A stretch of DNA of 64,000 nt from DASXKD01 sp963762735 (lineage in GTDB: Bacteria > Actinomycetota > Actinomycetes > Streptosporangiales > Streptosporangiaceae), in the NCBI GenBank assembly GCA_963762735.1, contig CAVXMG010000024.1, forward strand, positions 62,001 through 126,000, read 5' to 3'. The position numbers and the translations under genes were made by a program. Below, piece after piece: positions 25,285 through 34,587 of this stretch (the first letter of the stretch is position 1; the number at the start of each line of letters is the position of its first letter). The notes under the pieces are model-generated. The model did no database searches, was not told where the DNA came from, and worked only from the letters and a program-made list of their open reading frames with translations.

Positions 25285-25659
25285 TTACAGGCGCACGGCG
25301 TCCACGATCAGGACCGCCAAGGCGAGCGAGGTGAACAGCAGGTAGGCGCCGAGTGCCCGGCCACGGTCGCCGTGGCGCAGTTGCCGGGACAGCACCCAGC
25401 CGAAGGCCGCGGCTTCCAGCCCGCCGCCGGCGACACCGGCCGCGGGCAGGAACAGGCCGGCGATGACGGCCGCGCTGCCGGCCAGGTGCACGGTGCCGAG
25501 CAGCGAGGCGACCCACAGGTTCCGGCCTTCGAGCAGCCCGAGCCTGGTGAGCTGGTCCAGCCGGGTCAGCCCGCCGCGGTACCTGGTCAGCCCGGCGACC
25601 GCGGATGGCAGCGTTTCCAGCAGCAGCAACACCGTCAGCGCGACCGCAAGCACGAACAT
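25285..25659 (-). CDS. small four-helix membrane protein, DoxX-like
   Basis: ATG 25659 has AAGGAG five bases upstream. The 124-residue protein has about four hydrophobic segments (MFVLAVALTVLLLLETLPSAVAG; LWVASLLGTVHLAGSAAVIAGLFLPAAG; LEAAAFGWVL; LGAYLLFTSLALAVLIVDAV). A charged stretch (RYRGGLTRLDQLTRLGL) lies between the first two. The size and helix pattern resemble DoxX-like integral membrane proteins, but no diagnostic motif is clear. It ends eight bases before the start of the GNAT gene on the same strand and may be in an operon with it. Confidence 0.5.
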   Translation of the reverse strand: MFVLAVALTVLLLLETLPSAVAGLTRYRGGLTRLDQLTRLGLLEGRNLWVASLLGTVHLAGSAAVIAGLFLPAAGVAGGGLEAAAFGWVLSRQLRHGDRGRALGAYLLFTSLALAVLIVDAVRL

Positions 25660-25849
25660 CGGCGCTCCTTCCCGCGGCTGCCCATGGTAGGAGACTGGTG
25701 CGACGGAACGCCGCGACCCTGGCCGCAACGACCTGGCTACCTGTGGCCGCGAACCGGCCAAGGCATAGCTCCATTGCGGGTGGCACGAGGCCGTCGCGGT
25801 AGTGCTAGAGGTTAGGGCTGCAGCAGAGAAGAGGTGATCATGACTCCCG

Positions 25850-26044
25850 GTCAACCCTGGCCCGGTCGACACCGGTTACGCCGCACCCGAGAGGCATGAG
25901 CAGGTGCGGCGCCACTTCCCGCAGGGACGCTGGGGAACTCCCGACGACCCAGCGCGCCTGATCGCCTGGCTGGCCACCGACGATGCCGCCTGGATCACCG
26001 GCCAGGTCATCAACACCGAAGGCGGCTTCCGCCGCTGGGACTGA
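25850..26044 (+). pseudogene. C-terminal remnant of a short-chain dehydrogenase
   Basis: An open frame of 64 residues reads VNPGPVDTGYAAPERHEQVRRHFPQGRWGTPDDPARLIAWLATDDAAWITGQVINTEGGF and ends at TGA. It corresponds to the last quarter of an SDR: the VxPGPxxT substrate loop, the GxxxDxA helix and the terminal TGQ.I..DGG strand. No Rossmann nucleotide-binding part or catalytic Tyr-Lys is found upstream, where only an unrelated short stretch with a ribosome-site-like GAAGAGGTGATC precedes it. It is a 5'-truncated relic rather than a frame-broken gene. Confidence 0.6.
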
Positions 26045-26117
26045 CGCAGCAACGGCTGGCAAGCCGGCGGCACGGCAGGGCCAGAAGATCCCGTTCGGGT
26101 TCATCAACCCGGCGGAC

Positions 26118-26846
26118 TCAGTCCACGATGGGACCGCCGCGCCAGGTGGGCAGCGCCCGGTGGCCGCTGGCGACCTCGAAGGCGGCACGAGCCAGCAGCC
26201 GGGTCGAGTCCAGTACCGGCAGGGGAGAAGCATCCGGCGGTACCAGGAGCGGTATCTCGGTGCACACCAGGCCCACCGCGTCGCAGCCCCGTGCGGCCAG
26301 CCGGTCGATGATCCGGGAGTACTGCTGGCGCGCGGCCTCGGTGAAGACGCCGTTCACCAGCTCCGCGAGGATGATCTCGTGGAGGATCACGCGGTCCTCC
26401 GGGGCCGGCAGTTCGGTGGCTATCCCCCGGGCGGCGAGTGCCCGAGGGTAGACCGGGCCGTCCATGGTGTATTTCGTGCCGAGCAGGGCGACCCGCTGAT
26501 GACCATGGCGGGCGGCCTGCTCGGCCACCACTTCGGCGATGTGCAGGCCCGGGAGCGCCAGGCTGGGTCCTGGCTGTTCGAGGGCCAGATGCGCGGTGTT
26601 GTCCGGGCAGGCGAAAAAGTCGGCGCCCGCCCGGGCGAGCCGGTGCACGCTGACCGACAGTGTCGTCCGGACCGCCTCGAGGTCGCCCCTCTCCCATGCG
26701 GGCAGGCTGCGAGCCAGCGCGATGCAGTCCAGGGTCACATCCGGATGCTCATGAGGAATCAGCGTACGGGCGCCTTGCTGACAGAAGACCCGGAAGCAAA
26801 GTGCCGCCCCCTCCGAGGTGGTCGCGAGAATGCCAAGGTGCTTCAC
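26118..26846 (-). CDS. aspartate/glutamate racemase-family protein
   Basis: The 242-residue protein begins VKHLGILATTSEGAALCFRVFC. It shows both catalytic cysteines of the Asp/Glu racemase superfamily: FFACPDNTAHL (near residue 90) and VGLVCTEIPLL (near residue 195), with HEHPDVTLDCIALARSLPAWERGD between the N-terminus and the first. The LLGTKYTMDGPVYPRALAARGI block is also typical. The enzyme interconverts L- and D-forms of an acidic amino acid or a related substrate without cofactor. GTG 26846 is chosen because the family starts with (M/V)KxxGIL; a GGAG lies upstream. The sequence upstream to 27010 is A+T-richer and probably contains divergent promoters. Confidence 0.75.
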   Translation of the reverse strand: MKHLGILATTSEGAALCFRVFCQQGARTLIPHEHPDVTLDCIALARSLPAWERGDLEAVRTTLSVSVHRLARAGADFFACPDNTAHLALEQPGPSLALPGLHIAEVVAEQAARHGHQRVALLGTKYTMDGPVYPRALAARGIATELPAPEDRVILHEIILAELVNGVFTEAARQQYSRIIDRLAARGCDAVGLVCTEIPLLVPPDASPLPVLDSTRLLARAAFEVASGHRALPTWRGGPIVD

Positions 26847-27010
26847 GATGGCTCCAGTGCTTCCACCGGCGCCAGGTAAGCACCGGATCGAGCAGCATTT
26901 CCTATATTTACACCCAGAAATATAGCCCAAGATGTACTGGCCACTGTCATCCAGGTACCCGCCCAGGGCGTCGTATTTATGGGATGACTTTGCTCATTCC
27001 GCACGGTGTG

Positions 27011-27096
27011 CCTCTGGTTCGGTTCGTCGGCAGGCTCGGATAATCATTCTGCTGCTGTCGGGAGTGGCGGGTAATCCCTCAGGAGGTAGCAGGTAA
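27011..27096 (+). repeat. leader of cassette 1, duplicated upstream of cassette 2
   Basis: The 86 bases before the first VCBS gene match the 84 bases before the second (30831-30914) at most positions, including CTGGTTCG, GGATAATC, TGCTGCTGTCGGG, GGTAATCC and TCAGG with the ribosome site. The leader was therefore duplicated with the genes. The retained sequence may carry regulatory structure; no known riboswitch consensus was recognised. Confidence 0.55.
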
Positions 27097-29577
27097 ATGG
27101 GGAGCGGTCGATCAGCAATGGGGCTGGTTGCGACGTTGGGGGCGCTCGTGGTGGTGCCGTCGGCGCTGCTGGGTGCCGGTGTCAGCCGCGTTGCCGCCTC
27201 GACGTGTGGTTCGTTGAGCCGCGGGTCAGGGGCGACGGCGAAGGGTGCTGTGCTCACCGGTACCAGCGTCGTCTCCGCTGGCGAGTCCTGGGCCGTGGGC
27301 AGCAACACCTCTCAGGGGACCGCGAACCGGACCCTGACCGAGCGGTTCAACGGGTCGGCGTGGTCGGTCGTCACTTCGCCGGATCAGGGCAGCGGTAACA
27401 ACTCCCTCAACGGCGTTTCCATGATCCCTGGCGCGGGATGGGCGGTCGGTTACGCACAGAACGGGCCGTATCAGCCGCTGGCGCTGCACTGGAACGGAAC
27501 GCAGTGGTCGGTGGCCTCGTCCGGGAATTTCACCAACGATGCGCTTTTTACCAGCGTCGACACCCTGGCGGACGGAAGCGCGTGGGCGGCCGGTTTCCAG
27601 CTAACGGCCAACGGGACGCGGCGCACGCTGATCGAGCACTCCACCGGTGGGGCACTCACCACTGTGGCGAGCCCCAACGACGGGACCAGCGCGACAGACA
27701 ACACGCTCACCGGTGTCAGCGGGACGCAAGCGACCGGACTGTGGGCCGTCGGCTATCGGATGAGCTCAGCGGGGCTGAAGCCGCTCCTGCTGCGCTATGA
27801 CACGACCAAGCCCTCGCCCAAGTGGGTCTCGGTGAGCGGGGCGGGCGGCGTACCGTCGCCGGGCAAGGTCGAGACGGTCCTGACCGGGGTCAACGTACTG
27901 TCGGCCAGCGATGTGTGGGCCGTGGGCTACTTCAACGACGGCAGCGCCGAGCGGCCGCTTGCGCTGCACTGGAACGGCAGCAAGTGGAGTAATTCATCGA
28001 TTCCCGGCGAGGGGGCGCTGCGGAAGGTCGCGGCGATCTCAGCAAGCAATGTGTGGGCGGCCGGCACCTATTACAACGCGAGCGCGCAGCTCAACCAGAC
28101 GCTCGTGGTGCATTTCAACGGGACGGCATGGACAACAGCGGTCTCGGCCGACGCCCCCACGTCCAGTGACGAGATCATCGGCCTTGCCGCCAGCCCGGCA
28201 GGGTCGAGCCTCACCCTGGTGGGCCGGGAGGGCCCGGACCCGCTCGTAGAACAGGCGAACTGCGCCACGGGGCCCGTCTCGCTCCCCACCCGGTCACCGG
28301 CGCCCGTTCCTCCGGTGCCGGCCATCCCGGGCGTCGGCCCCGCGCCAAACCCGCCGCCGAATACCCCCCCGCCGACGACCCCGATCCCGGTGACCATCAC
28401 CGACCAGGCGTCGGCAGCGGGGATCAGCGGGCCGCAGGACTGGACCTTCAGCGCGGCCGTGGCCGATATCAACGGCGATGGCTGGCCGGACATATTTATC
28501 GCGCGCCATTGGCATCCAGCGAACCTGTGGCTCAACAACAAGAATGGCACGTTCAGCCCGTCCGATGTGACCTATTTCAAGTCGATCACCGACCGGCACG
28601 ACTGCCATGTCGCTGATTTCAATCAGGACGGCCTGAAAGGCATATTCTGCAGCGTCGGGGCCGATCGCGGCTCCGCGGTGAAGTCAAATGCGTTGTACAT
28701 CCAGCAGCCTGGCGGCACGTTCGTGGACGAGGCCTACCAGTGGAACGTGTCCGACCCGTGGGGGCGTGGCCGGTACGGCGCCGTCCTGGACGCGAACAAT
28801 GACGGCTTCCCGGACATCTTCTACGGCACGGAGTCGCTTCGCCCCGACGGCATGCCGTCCATGGACCGGTTCTACATCAACACCGGGCACGGCTCCTTTG
28901 TCGACGACCCGGCCATGGGGCTCGATCTCGAGATCGGATCACTGTGCGCGCACAAGGTCGACTACAACAGTGACGGCTGGCCGGATCTTCTGGTCTGCGG
29001 GGAAGAGGGCGGCCTCCACCTCTTCGAGAACGAGCAGGGCCACGGCTTCAAGGACGTGTCCTCGATCCTCGGCGCCCAGGTCAATGCCGTGGACGCCGCG
29101 ATGGTCGACGTCAACCACGACAGCCGCCCCGATCTCATCACGCTCACCAGGAACCAGCTCGCTGAGCGACTCCAGCTCGCCAACGGGACGTTCGGTTCAC
29201 CGAAGACCCTTCTCACGCTCAAAGGCGCGGTGTCGCTCGCGGTTGGCGATGTCAACGGCGACAACAATCCGGACATCTACGTCGTCGGCGGCAGGACCGG
29301 GAACCAGAACGCGCCGGACTTCCTGCTGCTCGGCAACGCCACCGGCGGCTTCACCACGATGACGATCCCCGAGACAACCGTCGGCGGCGGCACCCGTGCC
29401 TACCCGATCGACTACACCAAGGACGGCCTGACCTCGTTCCTGGTGCTCAACGGCCAGGTTCCCAGTACTGGCCTGGTTCAGCTTCTTACCCCCCGGCCCT
29501 CGACATCGGGCACGTTGGCCGCGAACGGTCTCCTTCAAGCCTGGCGCCGCGCCCTAGGACGCCGTGCCGTATCGTAA
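27097..29577 (+). CDS. secreted double beta-propeller protein with VCBS/FG-GAP repeats (cassette 1)
   Basis: The intact 826-residue protein starts at ATG 27097 behind AGGAGG. Residues 1-35 form a signal peptide (VATLGALVVVPSALLGAG). Six blades follow at about 50-390, each with (D/S)xWA(V/A)G and LxxHWNGTxW-like strands (ESWAVG, AGWAVG, SAWAAG, GLWAVG, DVWAVG, NVWAAG). After a Pro-rich linker (PPVPAIPGVGPAPNPPPNTPPP), seven calcium-loop FG-GAP/VCBS motifs follow: DINGDGWPDIF, DFNQDGLKG, DANNDGFPDIF, DYNSDGWPDLL, DVNHDSRPDLI, DVNGDNNPDIY, DYTKDGLTSF. The design is two stacked propellers suited to extracellular binding. The next gene is its cassette partner. The ligand is unknown. Confidence 0.72.
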   Translation: MGSGRSAMGLVATLGALVVVPSALLGAGVSRVAASTCGSLSRGSGATAKGAVLTGTSVVSAGESWAVGSNTSQGTANRTLTERFNGSAWSVVTSPDQGSGNNSLNGVSMIPGAGWAVGYAQNGPYQPLALHWNGTQWSVASSGNFTNDALFTSVDTLADGSAWAAGFQLTANGTRRTLIEHSTGGALTTVASPNDGTSATDNTLTGVSGTQATGLWAVGYRMSSAGLKPLLLRYDTTKPSPKWVSVSGAGGVPSPGKVETVLTGVNVLSASDVWAVGYFNDGSAERPLALHWNGSKWSNSSIPGEGALRKVAAISASNVWAAGTYYNASAQLNQTLVVHFNGTAWTTAVSADAPTSSDEIIGLAASPAGSSLTLVGREGPDPLVEQANCATGPVSLPTRSPAPVPPVPAIPGVGPAPNPPPNTPPPTTPIPVTITDQASAAGISGPQDWTFSAAVADINGDGWPDIFIARHWHPANLWLNNKNGTFSPSDVTYFKSITDRHDCHVADFNQDGLKGIFCSVGADRGSAVKSNALYIQQPGGTFVDEAYQWNVSDPWGRGRYGAVLDANNDGFPDIFYGTESLRPDGMPSMDRFYINTGHGSFVDDPAMGLDLEIGSLCAHKVDYNSDGWPDLLVCGEEGGLHLFENEQGHGFKDVSSILGAQVNAVDAAMVDVNHDSRPDLITLTRNQLAERLQLANGTFGSPKTLLTLKGAVSLAVGDVNGDNNPDIYVVGGRTGNQNAPDFLLLGNATGGFTTMTIPETTVGGGTRAYPIDYTKDGLTSFLVLNGQVPSTGLVQLLTPRPSTSGTLAANGLLQAWRRALGRRAVS

Positions 29578-29623
29578 GAACCCCCGCTAAAACGACCAGA
29601 ACCCTAACAAGGAGGTCGTCGCC

Positions 29624-30751
29624 ATGAGCGGGGAGACGGGGCGGGGGAGAAGGCATGAACGGCGTTTGCGCACCTGGCTCGGGTGCGCCGGGCATGTCCG
29701 TACCGCAAGAATGAGGCGTACGGGCCTGCTAACCGCCGCCATGGTGGCTGCGGCAGTGGCGCTCGTGCCTGCTGCCGGGGCGGCCGCGGGCGGCCCGTCG
29801 CAGGGGCCACAGGCAGGTGCGGCCTCGGCGCGCAATGCGCCCGTGCCCGGGCCGTTCGTGACCCTGCTGTTCTCGCGCTCGGAGATTTCGGCGGCCGATA
29901 ACTGCGTGGAGGACGACAACAGCATCGCCCGCCTGGACACCACGGTCGCGCCCTACCTCCAGTCGGTGGGCATGGCAGGCACCGGAACGCTGGTCACCGG
30001 CAGGACCGACGACACGACGAGGCACTGCACGCACTACAACGACGACCTCACCGCATCGTGGGCCGACGCCACCAACCTCGCCCAGGCCTACGGCTGGTCG
30101 TTCGTGTCCCACACGGCCACGTACCCGACCCTCACGCAGATAGAGAACTTCACCCCCGCAGAGGCGAAGGCGCAAACCTGCGGGAGCGAAGCCACGATCA
30201 AATCCCATGGGCTGCCCGGCGCGGCCGGGATGATCGCCTATCCCGGCTCTTACACCAAGAACCCGGCGGTCGTGGCTCTGCAAACCCAGTACAGCGCGAC
30301 CTGCTTCGACTGGGGGCGCCAGTACGACCAGGCCAAGCACGGCGTGACCCCAAAGGCCGCGGCGACCACGCCGCCGTACTGGCAGTACACCATCGCGGTC
30401 GTCGGCGGCCCCTGCAACGATCCCACGCAGAAGTGTTACACCGTCCACGTGCAAAACGGGCGCTACACGCTGCCCTCGAAGATCATCGCGCGGATTGAGG
30501 CCCTGAAGCCGGGCCAGTGGTACACGCTCCAGGCATACCTGCTGGTCACCGGGAAGAACCCGAAGTACACCAGCGACAAGATGCGGTGGGACTGCACCTC
30601 GTCCGACCCGGCCGAGCACTGGACGAACACCACCGTGCGGTACTGCTGGTCGGACTACCAGCAGATCATCCAGGCCATCGCCGCGGACCCGTCCATCACC
30701 GTCACCGACCCACTGACCGTTGGTCAGGCTTGGGGCCGCCCCTTCCACTAG
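29624..30751 (+). CDS. secreted eight-cysteine NodB-like protein (cassette 1)
   Basis: This 375-residue exported protein has an Arg-rich N-terminus before its hydrophobic core (RMRRTGLLTAAMVAAAVALVPAAGA). ATG 29707 (MRRTGLL) is a possible shorter start. The body resembles a NodB/polysaccharide-deacetylase fold: FVTLLFSRSE at motif 1, VAPYLQSVGMAGTGTLVT, GWSFVSHTATYP like the metal-binding H(S/T)xxHP motif 2, and HGLPGAAGMIAYPGSY at motif 3. However, the usual DD of motif 1 is absent. Eight cysteines (DNC, HCTHY, QTCGS, TCFDW, GPCND, KCYTV, WDCTS, RYCWS) are all conserved in the second copy, suggesting four disulfides. Activity is uncertain; a pseudo-enzyme binding role is possible. Confidence 0.55.
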   Translation: MSGETGRGRRHERRLRTWLGCAGHVRTARMRRTGLLTAAMVAAAVALVPAAGAAAGGPSQGPQAGAASARNAPVPGPFVTLLFSRSEISAADNCVEDDNSIARLDTTVAPYLQSVGMAGTGTLVTGRTDDTTRHCTHYNDDLTASWADATNLAQAYGWSFVSHTATYPTLTQIENFTPAEAKAQTCGSEATIKSHGLPGAAGMIAYPGSYTKNPAVVALQTQYSATCFDWGRQYDQAKHGVTPKAAATTPPYWQYTIAVVGGPCNDPTQKCYTVHVQNGRYTLPSKIIARIEALKPGQWYTLQAYLLVTGKNPKYTSDKMRWDCTSSDPAEHWTNTTVRYCWSDYQQIIQAIAADPSITVTDPLTVGQAWGRPFH

Positions 30752-30830
30752 TAGCTTCCGCCCGCCGGGGCGCTCACGGCTTCGTGGACCGCCGCCATTG
30801 GGCGTGATTTTACTTATTTGTCATAGTATG

Positions 30831-30914
30831 TCCCTGGTTCGATGGCTGGCAGGACCGGATAATCGTCGTGCTGCTGTCGGGGAGGGGACGGTAATCCGTC
30901 AGGGGGAGCAGGTA
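30831..30914 (+). repeat. leader of cassette 2 (copy of 27011-27096)
   Basis: This 84-base segment matches the leader of cassette 1, with the same GGATAATC, TGCTGCTGTCGGG and GGTAATCC elements. Just upstream, TTTACTTATTTGTCATAGTATG is A+T-rich and holds a -10-like CATAGT. The conservation ends near CTGGTTCG, which may mark the duplication boundary. Confidence 0.5.
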
Positions 30915-33343
30915 GTGGGGAGAAATCGTTCAGTCCTTAGGCTGGCTGGCACGTTGCTGGCGGCCGTCGTGGTGCCGGCGGCGCTGCTGGGTGCCGGGGT
31001 CAGCAGCGCTACCGCCTCGGCGTGCGGCTCGTTGAACCGCCAGAACGGGGCGCTGGCCTCGGGCGATGAGCTTTCGGGTGTTTCCTACGTGTCCCCCAGT
31101 GAGTCCTGGGCCGTGGGCAACATCGGCGTGGCGCAGAAGGCGAACCAGACGCTGACCGAGCAGTTCAACGGGTCGGCATGGTCGGTCGTCCCTTCGCCGA
31201 ACGTGGGCACCGGGAACAACGCCCTCAACAGCGTTTCCATGATCCCCGGTGCCGGGATGGGCGGTTGGCTACGCACAAGTCGGCGGGAACTACCAGCCGC
31301 TGGCGCTGGGCTGGGACGGGACGCAGTGGTCGACGGCCTCGACCGGGACTTTCCCCAGCGATGCGCTCTTCACCGGTGTCGACACCCTGGCGGACGGAAG
31401 CGCCTGGGCGGCCGGTTTCCAGAGAACGGCCGCCGGGACGCGGCAGACGCTGATCGAGCAGGAATCGGGCGGGACGTGGACGCCGGTGGCGAGCCCTAAC
31501 GATGGGACTGCCACGACAGACAACTCGCTCACGGCTATCGCCGGGACGCCAGGCGACCGGACTGTGGGCCGTCGGCTGGCGGGAGAGCCCGAGCGGCCTG
31601 CAACCGCTCATACTGCGCTACGACACGACCCAGCCGTCGCCCACGTGGGTCTCGGTGACCGGCGCGGGCGGCGTGCCGGTGCCCGGCACGATCGACACGG
31701 TCCTGACCGGGGTTGACGTGCTGTCGGCCAGCGATGTGTGGGCCGTGGGTTACTACTTTGACGGCAGCGTGAACCAGCCGCTGGCGCTGCACTGGGATGG
31801 CACCACCTGGAGCAACTCACCGGTTCCCGGTGCCGGGATGCTGCGCAAGGTCAGGGCGCTCGCGCCCGACAACGTGTGGGCGGCTGGCACCTTCTACAAC
31901 GGCAGCCTGCAGCGCTACCAGTCGCTCGTGGAGCATTTCGACGGGACGACATGGACGCCGGTGGTTTCGGCTAACGCCCCTGCGGCCGACACCGAGATCA
32001 TCGGCCTTGCGACCGACCCGGGGGGGTCGAGCATGACCCTGGTGGGCCGGCAGGGCTCCAAGGCGATCGTCGAACAGGCGAGTTGCCCGTCCGGACCCCT
32101 CTCGCTCGCTCCCGGGACACCGGCCCCCGTGCCTGCGGTGCCAGATATCCCGGGTGTTGGCCCCACGCCGAGCGCACCGCCGCTGACGCCCCCGGCGACG
32201 ACCCCGATCCCGGTGACCATCACCGACCAGGCACCGGCGGCGGGCATCAGCGGTCCGCAGGACTGGACTTTCAGCGCGTCCGTTGCCGATTTCAACGGGG
32301 ATGGCTGGCCGGACATCTTCATCGCGCGCCATTGGCATCCAGCCGATCTGTGGCTCAACAATCAAGACGGCACGTTCACCCAGTCCGATGCGACCTACTT
32401 CACGTCAGATCAAGGACCGGCACGACTGCGAGGCCGCTGATTTCAACAACGACGGCCTCGAAGACATGTTCTGCAGCGTGGGAGCCGATCGCGGCTCGGC
32501 GGTCAAAGCAAATGCGCTGTACATCCAGCAGCATGACGGCACGTTCGTCGACGAGGCCTACCAGGAGAATGTGACGGACCCGTGGGGGCGCGGCCGGTAC
32601 GGTGCCGCCTTTGATGCGAACAATGACGGCTACCCGGATATCTTCTACGGCGCGGAGTCACTCCGCCCGGACGGCATGCCCTCCATAAACCGGTTCTATA
32701 TCAACACCGGGCAGGGCTCGTTCGTCGACGACCCGGCCATGGGCCTCGATATGAACATCGGGTCGCTGTGCGCGCACACCGTCGACTACAACAGTGACGG
32801 CTGGCCGGACCTGCTGGTCTGCGGGGAAACAGGTGGCCTTCACCTGTTCAGAGAACGACCAGGGCCAGGGTTTCACGGACGTGTCCTCGATCCTCGGCGC
32901 CCCGATCAAGGCCGTGGACGCCGCGATGGTCGACGTCAACCACGACAGCCGCCCCGACCTCATCACGCTCACCGGGAGCGTGCTCGCCGAACGGCTTCAG
33001 CTTGCGAATGGGACCTTCGGCAAGCAGAAGATCATTATGAAGGGGATTAAGAGCGCCAGGTCACTCGCGATCGGCGATGTCAACGGCGACAATAACCCGG
33101 ACATCTATGTTGTCGGCGGCAGGATCGGGAGCTCAGAACGCGCCGGACTATCTGCTGACCGGGAACGCGACAGGCGGCGTCCTCACCTCCGAGACGATCC
33201 CGCAAACAACCGTCGGCGGTGGCGACAAGGCGTACCCGATCGACTACACCCACGATGGGCTCACCTCGTTCCTGGTACTTAACGGCCAGGTTCCTAATAC
33301 CGGTCCGATCCAACTGCTTACGCCGCAGCCCTCGGCCCCGTAG
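30915..33343 (+). CDS. secreted double beta-propeller protein with VCBS repeats (cassette 2), frame broken five times
   Basis: GTG 30915 corresponds to the ATG of the first copy, behind AGGGGGAGCAGG. The signal peptide (LAGTLLAAVVVPAALLGAG), six WAVG/WAAG blades, Pro-rich linker and seven FG-GAP motifs (DFNGDGWPDIF, DFNNDGLED, DANNDGYPDIF, DYNSDGWPDLL, DVNHDSRPDLI, DVNGDNNPDIY, DYTHDGLTSF) are all present in the same order as in the 27097 gene. Frame changes lie near 31255, 31550, 32405, 32850 and 33130. Sequence between the breaks stays coding-like with synonymous differences from copy 1, which argues that the protein has been under selection and that the breaks are recent or artefactual. 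The C-terminal 25 residues of copy 1 are missing. Confidence 0.66.
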
Positions 33344-33409
33344 CGTGGTGCCGCGGCACTTTGCCGTACAGATACGAGAACTTGGAACTCAACTAAGGAA
33401 GTGATCCTC

Positions 33410-34529
33410 GTGGCGGGGGACAGAAATTACCTCCGGCGGTTCAACGCCGGGCTTGGGCGCGCAGTTCGTGCGCTCGCCGGGAGCAGGAGGCGGGTGGGCC
33501 TGCTGAGCGCCGTGACGGTGGCTGCGGCGGTGGCGCTCGTGCCTGCCGCGGGATCGGTCGCCAGTGGCTCGGTGCAACCGCCGTCCGCGGGAGTCGCCCC
33601 GCCGCCGACGACACCACTCGGTTCCGGGCCCTTCGTCACCCTGCTGTTCTCGCGCACCGAGATGTCGGCGGCCGACAACTGCGTGGAGGATGACACCAAC
33701 ATCGCCACCCTGGACGGGACGGTCGCGCCCTATCTGCAGTCGCTGGGCATGGCGGGGACCGGGACGCTGGTCACGAAGAAGACCGGTGACACGACGAGGA
33801 ATTGCACGCATTACAACGACGACCTGACCGCGTCCTGGGCCGACGCCACCAACCTCGCGCAGAACTACGGCTGGTCGTTCGTGTCCCACACCGCCACGTA
33901 CCCGGGCCTGGCGGCTATCGAGAGCTTCACCCCGCAGGAGGCGTACGCCCAGACCTGCGGGAGCGAACAGACGATCGCCGCTCATGGGCTGCCCGGCGCG
34001 GCCGGCATGATCGCCTATCCCGGCTCGTACACCAAGAACCAGGCGGTCATCAACCTGCAAACCAAGTACGGCCAGAACTGCTTCGACTGGGGGCGCCAGT
34101 ACGACCACGCTCAGAAGGGCGTCAACGTACCTGTCCACCGAATCGACGACGCCGCCTTACTGGACGTTCCCCGTCGCGGTCGTCGGCGGCCCCTGCAACG
34201 ATCCCGCGCAGCCGTGTTACAACGTCCACATATCGAACGGGCGCTACACGATGCCCTCGACGGTCATCAGCGAGATCAAGAAGCTGCAGCCCGGCCAGTG
34301 GTTCATATTCCAGGCATACATCCTGGTCACCGGCACCAACCCGAAGTACACCAGCAACATGAACCGGTGGGACTGCACCTCGCCGAATCCGGCCGAGCAC
34401 TGGACGAACATCACGGTGCGGTACTGCTATTCGGACTGGCAGAAGATCATCCAGGCCATCGCCGCGGACCCGAAGATCACCGTCACCGACCCGCAGACCG
34501 TGGGCGAGGCGTATGGCCGCCCGTTCTAG
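33410..34529 (+). CDS. secreted eight-cysteine NodB-like protein (cassette 2), one frame break
   Basis: GTG 33410 has AAGGAAG eight bases upstream; a GTG at 33401 is in frame. After a signal peptide (RRVGLLSAVTVAAAVALVPAAGS) the protein matches the 29624 gene throughout: FVTLLFSRTEMSAADNC, YLQSLGMAGTGTLVT, GWSFVSHTATYP, HGLPGAAGMIAYPGSY. After a frame change near 34128 it continues with YWTFPVAVVGGPCND, CYNVHISNGRYTMPS, WDCTSPNPAEHW and RYCYSDWQKIIQAIAADP to its end at AYGRPF. All eight cysteines are kept. It follows the VCBS copy by 66 bases, the same arrangement as in cassette 1. Confidence 0.55.
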
Positions 34530-34531
34530 CT

Positions 34532-34556
34532 AGTTCGCTCCGTATCCATCGGCTGG
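34532..34556 (+). repeat. 25-bp direct repeat, left copy
   Basis: AGTTCGCTCCGTATCCATCG and the next five bases (GCTGG) recur at 37127-37151 with two differences (23 of 25 identical). The two copies bracket the NHL-repeat gene at 34588-37069. The repeat has no internal symmetry and lies just after the stop codon of the preceding gene. Confidence 0.55.
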
Positions 34557-34587
34557 GTTCCTTGGGAAGCGTTGTGGAAGGCGTGTC

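Noticed and set aside
27011..27096. Riboswitch in the duplicated cassette leader
   Set aside because: GGTAATCC-like elements were compared by eye with cobalamin, c-di-GMP and ydaO consensus patterns; no class fitted.
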